From contig DATAWP010000063.1 of assembly GCA_036267155.1 (NCBI GenBank), positions 34,585 through 98,584 of the forward strand: a stretch of DNA of 64,000 nucleotides, given 5' to 3'. The notes under the pieces were generated by a model, which did not search any database, was not told the DNA's origin, and saw only the letters and a list, made by a program, of their open reading frames with translations. The position numbers and the translations under genes were made by a program. Below are positions 24,665 to 33,584 of the stretch, piece by piece. Every line of letters begins with the position of its first letter. Positions within the stretch are counted from its first letter, which is position 1. Origin of the DNA: PALSA-1353 sp036267155 (GTDB taxonomy: Bacteria; Planctomycetota; Phycisphaerae; Tepidisphaerales; Tepidisphaeraceae).

Positions 24665-26446
24665 ATGGCCAAGCAGCAAAAGAAGTTAGGTGAAATCCTC
24701 ATTGAATGGGGGATTATCTCCACCCGTGAAGTCGCCAAGGCCCTGGAGCACGCCAAGGCCAAAAGTCTGCGTATTGGCGAAGCCCTGGTGGACCTGAAAT
24801 TGTGCAGCGAATCCAATGTCTATAAGGCGCTGGCCCAGCAGCACAACATGGAATACATCGATCTGGACAAGAGTTTGGTGCCCCCCAACGCCGTCAGCCT
24901 GATCCCAGACGACCTCATGCGCAAGTATCTGGTCCTTCCGCTGGGAATGGAGAACGGAAAGTTGAGGCTGGCGATCCACGACCCGCTGGATTTTGAGATG
25001 CTGGAGGTCCTGCGTTTTCGTCTGAACAAGGACATGCGGACGGTCCTGGCTCCCAAGGGGCGGATCAAGACCGTGTTGGACGAGTTGTTCAACACCAGCG
25101 CGACCAACACCATCGACAAGACGATGGACAAGACGATCGACCGGCTGCGCGATTCGCTGGACAAATCGCTGGACCGCTCGGTGGACAAATCGGTGGACCG
25201 CTCGATCGACAAATCGGTGGACCTTACCGGCATGGGCGAGGATGCCGCCGGCGCCGATCCCACGCAGGCGCCGATCATCAAGCTGGTGCAGGCGATGATC
25301 GGCGAGGCGGTGCGCAATCGCGCCAGCGATATTCATATCGAGCCGATGAAAGATCGCGTCCGCGTCCGTTACCGGATCGACGGCGAATGCGTCGATCGCG
25401 ACAGGATTCCGCTGCGGATGAAAAACCCGCTCATCAGCCGGTTGAAGATCATGGCCGGCATCGATATCGCGGAGAAGCGTCTACCGCAGGACGGCCGCAT
25501 CAAGCTGGTGGTGGACAAGGCCAGCGTCGATTTCCGCGTCAGCACGTTGCCGGCGTATCACGGCGAATCGGTCGTCCTTCGTATTTTGCGCCCCGACAGC
25601 GTGCGCATCGGTATCCCGAGCCTGGGATTCGAGGAAGAGGATTACAAGGCGTTTCAGAAGACGATCAAGCGTCCCAACGGGATTTTTCTGGTGACCGGCC
25701 CAACCGGTTCGGGCAAGACGACCACGCTGTATGCCGCGCTCAATGACCTGAACCGTCCGGACCGCAAGATCATCACTGCCGAAGACCCGGTGGAATACAA
25801 TTTCGTCGGTATCAACCAATGTCAGGTGCGCGAAGCCATTGGCCTGTCGTTCGCCAAGATTCTCCGTTCGATGCTTCGCCAGGCGCCCAACATCATTCTG
25901 GTCGGCGAAATTCGCGACAAGGAAGTGGCGGAAGTGGCGATTCAGGCGGCATTGACCGGCCACCTGGTTTTCAGCACGCTTCACACCAACGATGCGCCCG
26001 GCGCCATCACTCGACTGATCGACATGGGCGTCAAGCCGTTCCTGGTCGCCAGCTCCCTTCAGGCGGTCATGGGCCAACGGTTGATCCGGGCCCTGTGCCC
26101 CAAGTGCAAACAACCCGATAAGGATCCCGACGCGATGTGGCTGAAGCTCGCCGGCATTCGGCCCGAAGACCTCAAGGAAAAGATCATTTACAAACCGCGC
26201 GGATGCGATTACTGCTCAATGACCGGCTTCCGCGGGCGGGTCGGCATCTTCGAGTTGATGCAAATGACCAACGCCATTCGCACCCTCGCGTTCGAGCGGG
26301 CTCCGACTAACAAGATTCGCAAGGCCGCGCTGGCCGGGGGAATGAAATCGCTCCTGGCCGACGGCCGGCTCAAAGTTCTTTCCGGCATTACGACCGCCGA
26401 GGAAATCGTCAAGGTCGCCCAGATTGAAGGCATTGTTCAGACATAA
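24665..26446 (+). CDS. GspE/PilB-type secretion or pilus assembly ATPase (copy A)
   Basis: 593 residues. The N-terminal GspE/MshEN-like domain (1-140, starting KLGEILIEWGIISTREVAKA) is followed by a linker made of DK/DR repeats (149-187) and the ATPase core. The core shows SDIHIEP, Walker A GPTGSGKTT at 345-353, an Asp box, Walker B and a TGHLVFSTLHTNDAPG His box. The zinc-binding tetracysteine is intact (CPKCKQ ... CDYCSMTGFRGR). Such hexameric ATPases power pseudopilus or pilus assembly from the cytoplasmic face of the inner membrane. It is the first of three ATPase genes read in the same direction. AGGA lies 8 nt before the ATG. Confidence 0.9.
   Translation: MAKQQKKLGEILIEWGIISTREVAKALEHAKAKSLRIGEALVDLKLCSESNVYKALAQQHNMEYIDLDKSLVPPNAVSLIPDDLMRKYLVLPLGMENGKLRLAIHDPLDFEMLEVLRFRLNKDMRTVLAPKGRIKTVLDELFNTSATNTIDKTMDKTIDRLRDSLDKSLDRSVDKSVDRSIDKSVDLTGMGEDAAGADPTQAPIIKLVQAMIGEAVRNRASDIHIEPMKDRVRVRYRIDGECVDRDRIPLRMKNPLISRLKIMAGIDIAEKRLPQDGRIKLVVDKASVDFRVSTLPAYHGESVVLRILRPDSVRIGIPSLGFEEEDYKAFQKTIKRPNGIFLVTGPTGSGKTTTLYAALNDLNRPDRKIITAEDPVEYNFVGINQCQVREAIGLSFAKILRSMLRQAPNIILVGEIRDKEVAEVAIQAALTGHLVFSTLHTNDAPGAITRLIDMGVKPFLVASSLQAVMGQRLIRALCPKCKQPDKDPDAMWLKLAGIRPEDLKEKIIYKPRGCDYCSMTGFRGRVGIFELMQMTNAIRTLAFERAPTNKIRKAALAGGMKSLLADGRLKVLSGITTAEEIVKVAQIEGIVQT
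25112..25225 (+). repeat. In-frame 12-nt repeat encoding a D-K/R-S/T-hydrophobic linker
   Basis: About nine degenerate 12-nt units encode a four-residue periodicity: IDKT MDKT IDR ... SLDKSLDRSVDKSVDRS. The result is a strongly charged, probably helical linker inside the first GspE-like ATPase, between the N-terminal domain and the ATPase core. Confidence 0.8.
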
Positions 26447-26451
26447 TTTTT

Positions 26452-27708
26452 ATGGCATCCACACTCCAAATCGATCGTCTGTTGGAAACCTGCGTTCGCC
26501 GAAACGCTTCGGACCTGCATCTGGCGGTCGGCCGCCCGCCGACCCTGCGGTTGCACGGCCACCTCCGCGAATTGCAGACCAAGATCCTGGACGCGGAAGA
26601 CACGATGGCGCTGCTCAAGAGCGTGACGCCCGAGCGCATCCAGCAGGAATTCGAGGAAACGGGAAGCGGCGACTTCGGGTTCGCCTTCGGCACCGAATCA
26701 CGTTTTCGAGTTTCGGTCTTCAAACAAAAGGGTTGCGCCAGCCTGGTTATGCGGCGCATCCCCAATAAGCTGCTGACCTTCGAGCAGATCGGCCTGCCAA
26801 AAATGGCTGAGCAGATTTGCCGCCGCCCACGTGGAATTTTCCTGGTCACCGGCCCCACCGGTTCCGGCAAGACCACCACCCTGGCGTGCATGATCAACTA
26901 CATCAACGAGAATTTTGATCGGCACATCATCACGATGGAAGACCCCATCGAGTATTACCACGAACACAAGAAATCGATCGTCGTTCAGCGTGAAATCGGT
27001 GTGGATGTTCCCAGCTTTTCCGAGGCCCTCCGCAGGGCCTTGCGTCAGGACCCCGACGTCATGATGGTCGGCGAAATGCGCGACCTTGCCACGATCGGCT
27101 CGGCCATCACCGCCGCCGAAACCGGCCACCTGGTCTTCGGCACCCTCCACACCAGCGGCGCCGCCAGCACCATCAACCGCATCATCGACGCCTTCCCCAC
27201 CGACCAGCAGGAGCAGGTCCGCGTTCAGTTGGCCAACAATATGATCGCGGTCCTTTCGCAGGCTTTGTGTCCTCGCGTGGACGTGGAAGGCATGGTCGCC
27301 GCCTACGAGTTCATGTATGTCACGCCCGGCATTCAGAACCTCATCCGCGAGAACAAAGTCTTTCGAATCGACTCGGAAATCCAGACCGGCAAGCGATACG
27401 GCATGCAGTTGCTCGACGAAACCCTGTGGGGGTTGTTTCAGGCCGGCAAGATCAGCGCCGAAGAGACCATCGACAAGAGCAAGGTGCCCGGATTGATGAT
27501 GGACCGATTCAAGCGCGCAGGAATTGATTCGGGGACCGGCGAGGAATTCACCTTGGGCAGCGAAGGCAGCGCCGGCGAGGACAGCCGTGGGCCGACCAAA
27601 CCCAAAACGCCCGATGGAGCCGGCAGCGCAACCACGCCCGAGGCCGAGCGTAGAGCCCAGATGGAGGCGAACCGCGCCCGAATGCAGGCGATGGCAAATA
27701 AGAAGTAG
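26452..27708 (+). CDS. pilT: Type IV pilus retraction ATPase PilT
   Basis: 418 residues, starting 5 nt after the preceding ATPase gene. It has the PAS-like N-terminal domain (RRNASDLHLAVGRPPTLRLHG), Walker A GPTGSGKTTT, the Asp box MEDPIEYYHEHKKSIVVQRE, Walker B VMMVGEMRD, the His box TGHLVFGTLHTSGA and the PilT-specific AIRNLIREGK-like segment (here GIQNLIRENKVFRIDS). The last 60 residues are a disordered Pro/Ala/Arg/Glu-rich tail beyond the normal PilT end. It depolymerises type IV pili for twitching. Its presence argues that the flanking GspE/PilB proteins belong to a dynamic pilus rather than only to a secretion machine. Confidence 0.9.
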   Translation: MASTLQIDRLLETCVRRNASDLHLAVGRPPTLRLHGHLRELQTKILDAEDTMALLKSVTPERIQQEFEETGSGDFGFAFGTESRFRVSVFKQKGCASLVMRRIPNKLLTFEQIGLPKMAEQICRRPRGIFLVTGPTGSGKTTTLACMINYINENFDRHIITMEDPIEYYHEHKKSIVVQREIGVDVPSFSEALRRALRQDPDVMMVGEMRDLATIGSAITAAETGHLVFGTLHTSGAASTINRIIDAFPTDQQEQVRVQLANNMIAVLSQALCPRVDVEGMVAAYEFMYVTPGIQNLIRENKVFRIDSEIQTGKRYGMQLLDETLWGLFQAGKISAEETIDKSKVPGLMMDRFKRAGIDSGTGEEFTLGSEGSAGEDSRGPTKPKTPDGAGSATTPEAERRAQMEANRARMQAMANKK

Positions 27709-27725
27709 CAACCGAGGATTGAGCG

Positions 27726-29867
27726 ATGTCACAAGCACCCACTGAACCGAAAACTCCCAGCAAGCCGGCCCAACCCGCCGCCACATCCGCGCCGGCCGCA
27801 AGGCCGACGGCGATTCCCGTCACGGCCGTCCCCGTCACGCGGATTCCAGCGCCCGGCTCTGCGCATCATCGACCCGCGGCCGTGCCGCCAAGCCCCGCCG
27901 TCAGGTCCGTTCCGGTTACCCCGACGCCCGCCCCACCGCTCAAAGCCGCGGGGCCTTCCGGCGGCAACGGCAACGGAACGCCATCCGTCCCTCCGCCCGG
28001 CAATCCACCCGGAGGATCCGGCGGCGGCGGAGCTGGCTCAAATCCGCCTCCGAGCGACAAACAGCCTCCCGGCGGTCAGTCTCCCGGCGGACTTCCCCCT
28101 TCTCCGACGCCAGGAGGACAACCCTCTGGAATGCCTCCGATATCCGAACTCAAGGGCAGGCCGCTGGGTCGCGTGCTGCAGAAGATGGGCAAAGTCACGC
28201 GCGAGCAGTACACCAAGGCGCTGGATTACCAGAAGCAAAAAGGCGGCGCTCTGGGGCGAATCCTCATCGACATGGGCGCGATCAAGGAAAACGATCTCAA
28301 CATCGCCCTGGCCGCCCAGCAGGGATTCGAAACGGTCAACCTGGAAGGCGTCACTGTAGACCCCGCGACGATCGCCGCCGTACCGGCGCAGCTCGCGACC
28401 ACTAACAAGGTGCTGCCCCTGACGTTCGATCCGGCCACCAAGGCCCTGACCGTCGCGATGGCGTCGCACGAAAATTTCCGCGCTCTCGACGATCTGCGGT
28501 CGCTGATGCAGTACCAGGTCACCGCCAAGATCGCGACCGATCCCGAACAGCTCGAACGGCTGATCGCCAAGTATTACCAGGCGGCCACCGAAGGCATCGG
28601 CGAAATCCTGGGTGAGTTGCAGAATGATGATTCGCTGAAAGACCTGAAAAATCGCGGCGAATCGATCGACATCGACAGCCTGGAGGAAGCGGCCAATTCC
28701 AATCCCGTCCGCAAGCTGATCAATCTGGTTCTCCTGCAGGCGATCAAGGACAAGGCATCGGACATTCACTTCGAGCCGTTCGAGGGCGAATTCAAGATGC
28801 GTTACCGCATCGACGGCGTGCTCTACGAGATGATGCCGCCCCCGGCCCACATCGCCCCGGCTATCAGCAGCCGCATCAAGGTCATGGCCAATCTGGACAT
28901 CGCCGAGCGCCGCCTTCCGCAGGACGGCCGCATCGAGCTAAGCGTCAACAATCAGCCGATCGACCTCCGCGTCAGCGTGCTGCCCACGATGTTCGGCGAA
29001 AGCGTCGTCATGCGCGTTTTGGACCGCGCCAACGTCAGCCTCGACCTAGACAAGCTCGGCATGCGCGACGAGGACCTCACCACGACGCGACAGCTCATTC
29101 ACAAGCCCAACGGCATCGTGATCGTCACCGGCCCCACCGGTTCGGGCAAAACGACCACGCTATATTCCGCTCTGCGCGAGTTGAACGATCCCAGCAGCAA
29201 ACTGATCACCGCTGAAGACCCGGTCGAATACGACATCGACGGCGTCATTCAGTGCCAGATCAAACCGGAAATTGAGTTGACGTTTGCCCGCATTCTGCGG
29301 TCGATGCTGCGTCAGGACCCGGACACTATCCTGGTCGGCGAAATTCGCGATAAGGAGACCGCCGAGATCGCGGTGCAGGCCTCACTGACGGGCCACCTGG
29401 TCTTCAGCACGCTCCACACGAACGATGCGCCCAGTGCCGTCGCACGGTTACTGGACCTGGGGCTGGAACCGTTCCTGGTCACGGCCACCATCGAAGGGGT
29501 CATCGCCCAGCGGCTCGTGCGGAAAGTGTGCCTCAATTGCAAAACCGAATATACGCCGTCGGTGGAACAGTTGATGGAACTGGAACTAAAGCCGGATGAT
29601 GTCGTCGGCAAGAAATTCTATTACGGCAAGGGATGCAGTAATTGCAACAACACCGGATACAAGGGCCGCTTCGGCATCTATGAGATCATGCTTCTGGACG
29701 ACGATATCCGTGACATGATCATCCAGCACGCGAGCACTCAGGTGCTCCGCATGGAAGCCAAAAAGCGAGGCATGCGCCCCCTGCGCAGCGCCGGCATCAT
29801 GGCCATTTACGACGGCATCACCAGCATCGAGGAAGTCGTTCGCGAAACGATCGTCGAAGACCAATAG
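27726..29867 (+). CDS. GspE/PilB-type assembly ATPase (copy B) with Pro-rich N-terminus
   Basis: 713 residues, starting 17 nt after pilT. Residues 1-138 are low-complexity Pro/Gly/Ala/Ser (PTPAPPLKAAGPSGGNGNG). Then comes a GspE N-terminal domain (LGRVLQKMGKVTREQYTKAL ... GALGRILIDMGAIKENDL), a second small domain and the ATPase core. The core has SDIHFEPFEGEFKMRYRIDG, Walker A GPTGSGKTT at 469-477, Walker B ILVGEIRD and the His box. The zinc site CLNCKT ... CSNCNNTGYKGRFG is complete. It is related to but clearly distinct from copy A, so the locus holds two assembly motors around one retraction motor. No pilin, PilC or PilM-Q gene follows. Confidence 0.9.
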   Translation: MSQAPTEPKTPSKPAQPAATSAPAARPTAIPVTAVPVTRIPAPGSAHHRPAAVPPSPAVRSVPVTPTPAPPLKAAGPSGGNGNGTPSVPPPGNPPGGSGGGGAGSNPPPSDKQPPGGQSPGGLPPSPTPGGQPSGMPPISELKGRPLGRVLQKMGKVTREQYTKALDYQKQKGGALGRILIDMGAIKENDLNIALAAQQGFETVNLEGVTVDPATIAAVPAQLATTNKVLPLTFDPATKALTVAMASHENFRALDDLRSLMQYQVTAKIATDPEQLERLIAKYYQAATEGIGEILGELQNDDSLKDLKNRGESIDIDSLEEAANSNPVRKLINLVLLQAIKDKASDIHFEPFEGEFKMRYRIDGVLYEMMPPPAHIAPAISSRIKVMANLDIAERRLPQDGRIELSVNNQPIDLRVSVLPTMFGESVVMRVLDRANVSLDLDKLGMRDEDLTTTRQLIHKPNGIVIVTGPTGSGKTTTLYSALRELNDPSSKLITAEDPVEYDIDGVIQCQIKPEIELTFARILRSMLRQDPDTILVGEIRDKETAEIAVQASLTGHLVFSTLHTNDAPSAVARLLDLGLEPFLVTATIEGVIAQRLVRKVCLNCKTEYTPSVEQLMELELKPDDVVGKKFYYGKGCSNCNNTGYKGRFGIYEIMLLDDDIRDMIIQHASTQVLRMEAKKRGMRPLRSAGIMAIYDGITSIEEVVRETIVEDQ

Positions 29868-30078
29868 CCCCCGGGAATTTCGAAGAAGTCCAACGAATTG
29901 CCAATTCTTTCGCGGCGCGGCGGCTTCAGCCGCGGTGTTCCCCGCTCATTCAAAGACCTCACCCCACCCCCACCCGCGGCTTCCCGGATTTTTTTTCATC
30001 CCGCAAACGCCAAGCGTCCGATAAGACTTTTATCTTCGTGCGGTGTTGCGCGGGGACCCGAAGCTAAGGAGAATACTC

Positions 30079-30399
30079 ATGTACCATTCCACGCTGGTTA
30101 AGTGGGCCGTCGCCGCTCTTTTGGCGGTTCCGGCAGTGCCCGTGCTCGCCAGGACCGTTCATCACAAGTCGCTGGTGACTCGCTCACACCGAACGTTGGT
30201 CGTCACGGGCAAGCGCCATCATCGCAGCCTGAAGACGACGCATCGCCGCTCCACGCTCCTGGCCGCCAAGGCCCTCAAAAGACATCACTCGCTGACGACG
30301 AGGCATCATCGGATTCACAAGAGCGCCCTGAGTTCGACCTCCCATTTCCGGGTGCACTTCACCAAGATGCCGCCGACGATTGACGGCATTCGCAGCTAA
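30079..30399 (+). CDS. Small secreted His/Lys/Arg-rich protein
   Basis: 106 residues from ATG 30079, with an AGGAG ribosome-binding site 8 nt upstream. A signal peptide (MYHSTLVKWAVAALLAVPAV ... LAR) leads to a mature part of about 80 residues packed with HH/KR/RHH clusters such as TGKRHHRSLK, KRHHSLTTRHHRIHK. It is strongly cationic and His-rich, with no known domain. Metal binding, polyanion binding or a cell-wall structural role are all possible. A strong terminator follows, so it is a single-gene unit. Confidence 0.75.
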   Translation: MYHSTLVKWAVAALLAVPAVPVLARTVHHKSLVTRSHRTLVVTGKRHHRSLKTTHRRSTLLAAKALKRHHSLTTRHHRIHKSALSSTSHFRVHFTKMPPTIDGIRS

Positions 30400-30426
30400 T
30401 ATTTCGCGCGATAATTTCGAGACTTC

Positions 30427-30453
30427 GGGCGGCACAGGATGTGCCGCCCTTTT
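30427..30453 (+). terminator. Intrinsic terminator after the His-rich protein gene
   Basis: A 10-bp perfect GC-rich stem (30427-30436 with 30440-30449), a GGA loop and a TTTT tail lie 28 nt after the stop codon. Confidence 0.85.
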
Positions 30454-30868
30454 CATTTCCTCCCGCGCCGCCCATCCGCTCGACGGTGGCCATTTTGGCA
30501 ATATGGGAAACCGCGGCGTCTTGATGACCTCCTATTAAAACACAATCCGCAATCCGCCGCGCGGCGCCAATGTGCGCCATTAGTGCCGCAATTTATTCCA
30601 AAAAAGTCGCGTTTTAGTAAGCAAAATACTGAAAAAATCGCCCGGATTTCTCTTGAACGATGACAATGGTGAATTAAATTAACCCTTGTCGCAGCGGAGG
30701 TTGCACGCCATCACCTCAAACGAAGCTCCAGTGAGCTTTTGTTGGACAGCGCCGAGAAAAAGTTGGAACTGTCCAATTTGCTGATAGTGGGTGGCGGAAC
30801 TTCATCGGGCGACGAAAGAGGGTGGAGTTAAACACAGACTTTCAGCCCATTTGGAGGGGCTACTCATC
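30454..30868 (+). promoter_or_regulatory. Long upstream region of the PEP-CTERM gene with candidate promoter
   Basis: No gene is seen in these 415 bp. TTGAAC (30653-30658), a 16-nt spacer and TAAATT (30675-30680) form a possible sigma-70-type promoter, which would leave a 5' leader of about 180 nt before ATG 30869. No recognised riboswitch is evident in the leader. Confidence 0.4.
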
Positions 30869-31768
30869 ATGAAAATCGTTCATCGTTCTATTCGAGCGTT
30901 CTCGAGTTCGGCCGTTGTTTTGGGTCTGTCCACCGCGGCTCATGCCGCGCTGTACGGCAATTTCGTTGGCCCAAACATTTCCTACATCAACGTCGCGGAG
31001 AACGATTCCGAAATCTCCGGCCCGCCTCCGGTCACTACAACACCGACGGCGTTATTTGGCGCTCCGGTTCTGTCCCCTCCCAACAGCGACAACCTTGCAT
31101 TCCAGAATCTTTCTTTTTCCTCGCTGGCAGCCGATGGCGAATTCGATTTGCAGGATGGCAAGCTGAACCTGGACATTACCCCCACCTCCCCGTCGGGATC
31201 GGTTGATTCGCTCACATTCGACGAGGGCGGCGCCTGGCGCGTCGTCGGCCCGGCCGGAGACGCCACCGCCGAGGCAACCCTGTTGTTCAACGATCTGCGA
31301 ATCACCTCCGTCGATAACATGACGCTGACGATGCCGATCATCGTGCTCCCCACTTTCACGCAGAGCGTTACGCCGCAAGATGGCCCGCTGCCGTTGCCGC
31401 CACTAGGCGGCGGCCCGGGCGACGTCACGATCACGTCGAATAACGGCGACAGCGACGGAATCTGGGACATCACCGCCACTTTCAACCTCGATGCGGCGTT
31501 AGCGAATGCTGATCTGGCTGGCGACCGCATCACCGGATTGTCGGTCGCGCTCGATAATGAGTTGTTCACCCAAACCACATCGGCCCAGACTTTGACTTTG
31601 GCCGACATCGACAAAAAGCACTTCATCATCACCGGCACAACGACGACCGGCCAAACGCCGCCGGTACCGGAGCCGGCTTCGCTTTCGATGCTGCTGGGCG
31701 CCGGACTGTTGATGATGCGTTCACCGCGCCGCGCTGGGCGGGCAAAACTCGCGACGAAGAAGAGCTAA
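30869..31768 (+). CDS. PEP-CTERM sorted exported protein
   Basis: 299 residues from ATG 30869, with a GGAGGGG ribosome-binding site about 9 nt upstream. The signal peptide spans MKIVHRSIRAFSSSAVVLGL to AHA (about residue 28). The mature part is a beta-rich Asp/Asn/Thr domain. The C-terminus carries the tripartite PEP-CTERM signal: VPEPASLSMLLGAGLLMM, a hydrophobic helix, then an Arg/Lys tail (SPRRAGRAK). Such proteins are processed by exosortase and presented at the cell surface or in the exopolysaccharide matrix. No exosortase gene lies in this window. The function of the central domain is unknown. Confidence 0.88.
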   Translation: MKIVHRSIRAFSSSAVVLGLSTAAHAALYGNFVGPNISYINVAENDSEISGPPPVTTTPTALFGAPVLSPPNSDNLAFQNLSFSSLAADGEFDLQDGKLNLDITPTSPSGSVDSLTFDEGGAWRVVGPAGDATAEATLLFNDLRITSVDNMTLTMPIIVLPTFTQSVTPQDGPLPLPPLGGGPGDVTITSNNGDSDGIWDITATFNLDAALANADLAGDRITGLSVALDNELFTQTTSAQTLTLADIDKKHFIITGTTTTGQTPPVPEPASLSMLLGAGLLMMRSPRRAGRAKLATKKS

Positions 31769-31791
31769 GCCGATCCCCTCACTGGCAGATT

Positions 31792-32925
31792 TTACCCCTG
31801 GGGCGGTGGAAGCTTGGCGATGAACTCCGCCAACTCTTTGCCCGTGGGGCTGTGCGCCGACCGCACATAATATCCACTGGTGCCCACTCCGGCGCACAGG
31901 CTCTCTTCCAGATTCAAGCCCATGATGCGCCCAAGACAAAACCCCGCATTGAAATGATCCCCCGCGCCCGTGCTGATCTTCGGTTGCTGAACGAACGGCC
32001 CGGCGAACGACGCCGATTCGTCCGCCGTCGCCGCGGCGGCGCCTTTGCGCGGATGAATCACCACGCATGAAATCCCCAGCTTTTCCCGAATCGCCCTGGC
32101 GGTTTGTTCAATGGCCGGCTCGGAATCGGCCGGCGCCCCCAGGCCCAGCGCGTGCGCGATCTGATCCGATTCCTTCAGGTTCAATCCCAAAATGACGTTG
32201 ATGCTCGATTGGAAGCGAGCCAGAATCTTCAGTGCGTTGGATATGTCATTAGCCGTCCGTTTTTCCGGATCGGCCAAGTCGATGAAAAGCGTCCGATCCT
32301 GCTTGGGGCACTGCGGCAGGATTTCGCTTTGCAGCTTGGTCCAGATCTCGGACATGTGGGGCAGCATGGTCCAGTTCACCATGCCGACGAGCTTCGCCGC
32401 CCCGATGAGGCTTTTAAGCTGGTCCGTGCCGACGCGTTTCAGAAGGTTGTCCCAGGTGATATCGCCCAGGCTCTGGTGCTTGCCGAGCATGAGCTTTCCA
32501 TCTTCGAATTCCAGGGCATCGGTATGTCCCGGCTCGGCGATGCTGATGACCTTGGCCCGCCGCGCCAACTCGGAAAACACGGGATGCAGAGTTGGATACC
32601 CCAGGTTCCCCACATACGTTACCGCCAGCCCCGCCGCCGCCAGTGCGTTAGCCATGATCGGCCCATTTCCGCCCAGCTTGGTCTGCTTGACCAGCAACTC
32701 GTAATTGCTCGATTGTCCCGCCGCCGCGAGAATTTTGTCGCCCAGAACCGTGATGGTTTTCATCGGCTCATAACGGTCTTGGTCGAGCCGCTTATCCACC
32801 ACGGCGATGATCTCATCGACGAACCCATCGAGCCCGATCGTTGCCGTCACCGAGCCGAACGTCGGCAGAGAATTAGAAAGCTTCCGGCTGGCCGACTCAC
32901 AAATCTGTTCGCGGACGAGGCGCAT
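31792..32925 (-). CDS. PfkB-family carbohydrate/nucleoside kinase
   Basis: 377 residues from ATG 32925, 10 nt after the stop of the upstream lipoprotein gene; a longer start at 32961 would overlap that gene. KLGGNGPIMANALAAAGL is the PfkB N-terminal Gly-rich motif and ISTGAGDHFNAGFCLG is the C-terminal signature with the catalytic base Asp (GAGDHF). The rest has ribokinase-fold spacing, with FVDEIIAVVDKR at the substrate side. The sugar or nucleoside substrate is not known. It sits last in a same-strand series guaB - lipoprotein - lipoprotein - kinase, so a nucleoside substrate is a reasonable but unproven guess. Confidence 0.85.
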   Translation of the reverse strand: MRLVREQICESASRKLSNSLPTFGSVTATIGLDGFVDEIIAVVDKRLDQDRYEPMKTITVLGDKILAAAGQSSNYELLVKQTKLGGNGPIMANALAAAGLAVTYVGNLGYPTLHPVFSELARRAKVISIAEPGHTDALEFEDGKLMLGKHQSLGDITWDNLLKRVGTDQLKSLIGAAKLVGMVNWTMLPHMSEIWTKLQSEILPQCPKQDRTLFIDLADPEKRTANDISNALKILARFQSSINVILGLNLKESDQIAHALGLGAPADSEPAIEQTARAIREKLGISCVVIHPRKGAAAATADESASFAGPFVQQPKISTGAGDHFNAGFCLGRIMGLNLEESLCAGVGTSGYYVRSAHSPTGKELAEFIAKLPPPQG

Positions 32926-32935
32926 GGAGGGTTGT

Positions 32936-33358
32936 CTATTGAGGAGTAGGTTCCGGCCCAACCGGCAGCGGAGGCATCAGCGTATAGCTCGGCGGACACG
33001 ACATTGACTTGTATATCTGCTCCTGCCATCCGGGCTCGAGGAACACGCCGGCTGGGATATAGCAGACATTGCCGAGAAACAGCACCGGCTCCATGAACAG
33101 GCCAAGATCGTAAGGCAGCGGTTTAGGCTGCAACGGCGCGTAATCCGGCCAGGTCATCACGCTGTCGTTCTGATAGTACGCCGGCACCGGCGCCCAGTTC
33201 CGATGGGCCATGGCCTGATCGGTTTTGATCGGCGTTGCGTTCAACGCTTCGGGGGCGGGCGTCTTCTGCTGGAACTGGCATCCGGCCAGCGCCAGAAATA
33301 AAGCACCGGCACAGCCGATCGCCAATCTGCCGCGCATACCATTACGGATTAAGATCAT
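32936..33358 (-). CDS. Hypothetical lipoprotein
   Basis: 140 residues from ATG 33358, which has AAGGA at a suitable distance (an internal ATG at 33337 is the alternative). The signal peptide ends in a lipobox, LALAGC. The mature part is Pro-rich with PLPYDLGLFMEPVLFLGNVC and YIPAGVFLEPGWQ and ends in PPLPVGPEPTPQ; no family is recognised. It overlaps the upstream small lipoprotein gene by 17 nt and is probably co-transcribed with it and guaB. Confidence 0.72.
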   Translation of the reverse strand: MILIRNGMRGRLAIGCAGALFLALAGCQFQQKTPAPEALNATPIKTDQAMAHRNWAPVPAYYQNDSVMTWPDYAPLQPKPLPYDLGLFMEPVLFLGNVCYIPAGVFLEPGWQEQIYKSMSCPPSYTLMPPLPVGPEPTPQ

Positions 33359-33572
33359 GATCCGTATCCTTCTTGAAAGCTGAGTCATCAAAATTCGTCA
33401 ATCCCCCGCCGGAAAGGTCCTGACCCTTCTCGGGCGGCGAATAATTCATCGGATCCGAAAGCGCCCGCGTCGTCGGGTCGTCCGCGCTCGATTGCGAATC
33501 CGACGAGCATCCCGAGGCCAGGAGCGTCAACGCTCCGGCGGCGGCAATCACGCTTGTCAAAAATCTGCCCAT
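33342..33572 (-). CDS. Small hypothetical lipoprotein
   Basis: 76 residues: MGRFLTSVIAAAGALTLLASGC has a perfect lipobox (LASGC). It is followed by about 55 polar, probably disordered residues rich in Ser, Asp and Pro, ending FKKDTDHDLNP. It lies 12 nt downstream of guaB and overlaps the next lipoprotein gene. The function is unknown. Confidence 0.7.
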   Translation of the reverse strand: MGRFLTSVIAAAGALTLLASGCSSDSQSSADDPTTRALSDPMNYSPPEKGQDLSGGGLTNFDDSAFKKDTDHDLNP

Positions 33573-33584
33573 TCGCCAACCATT

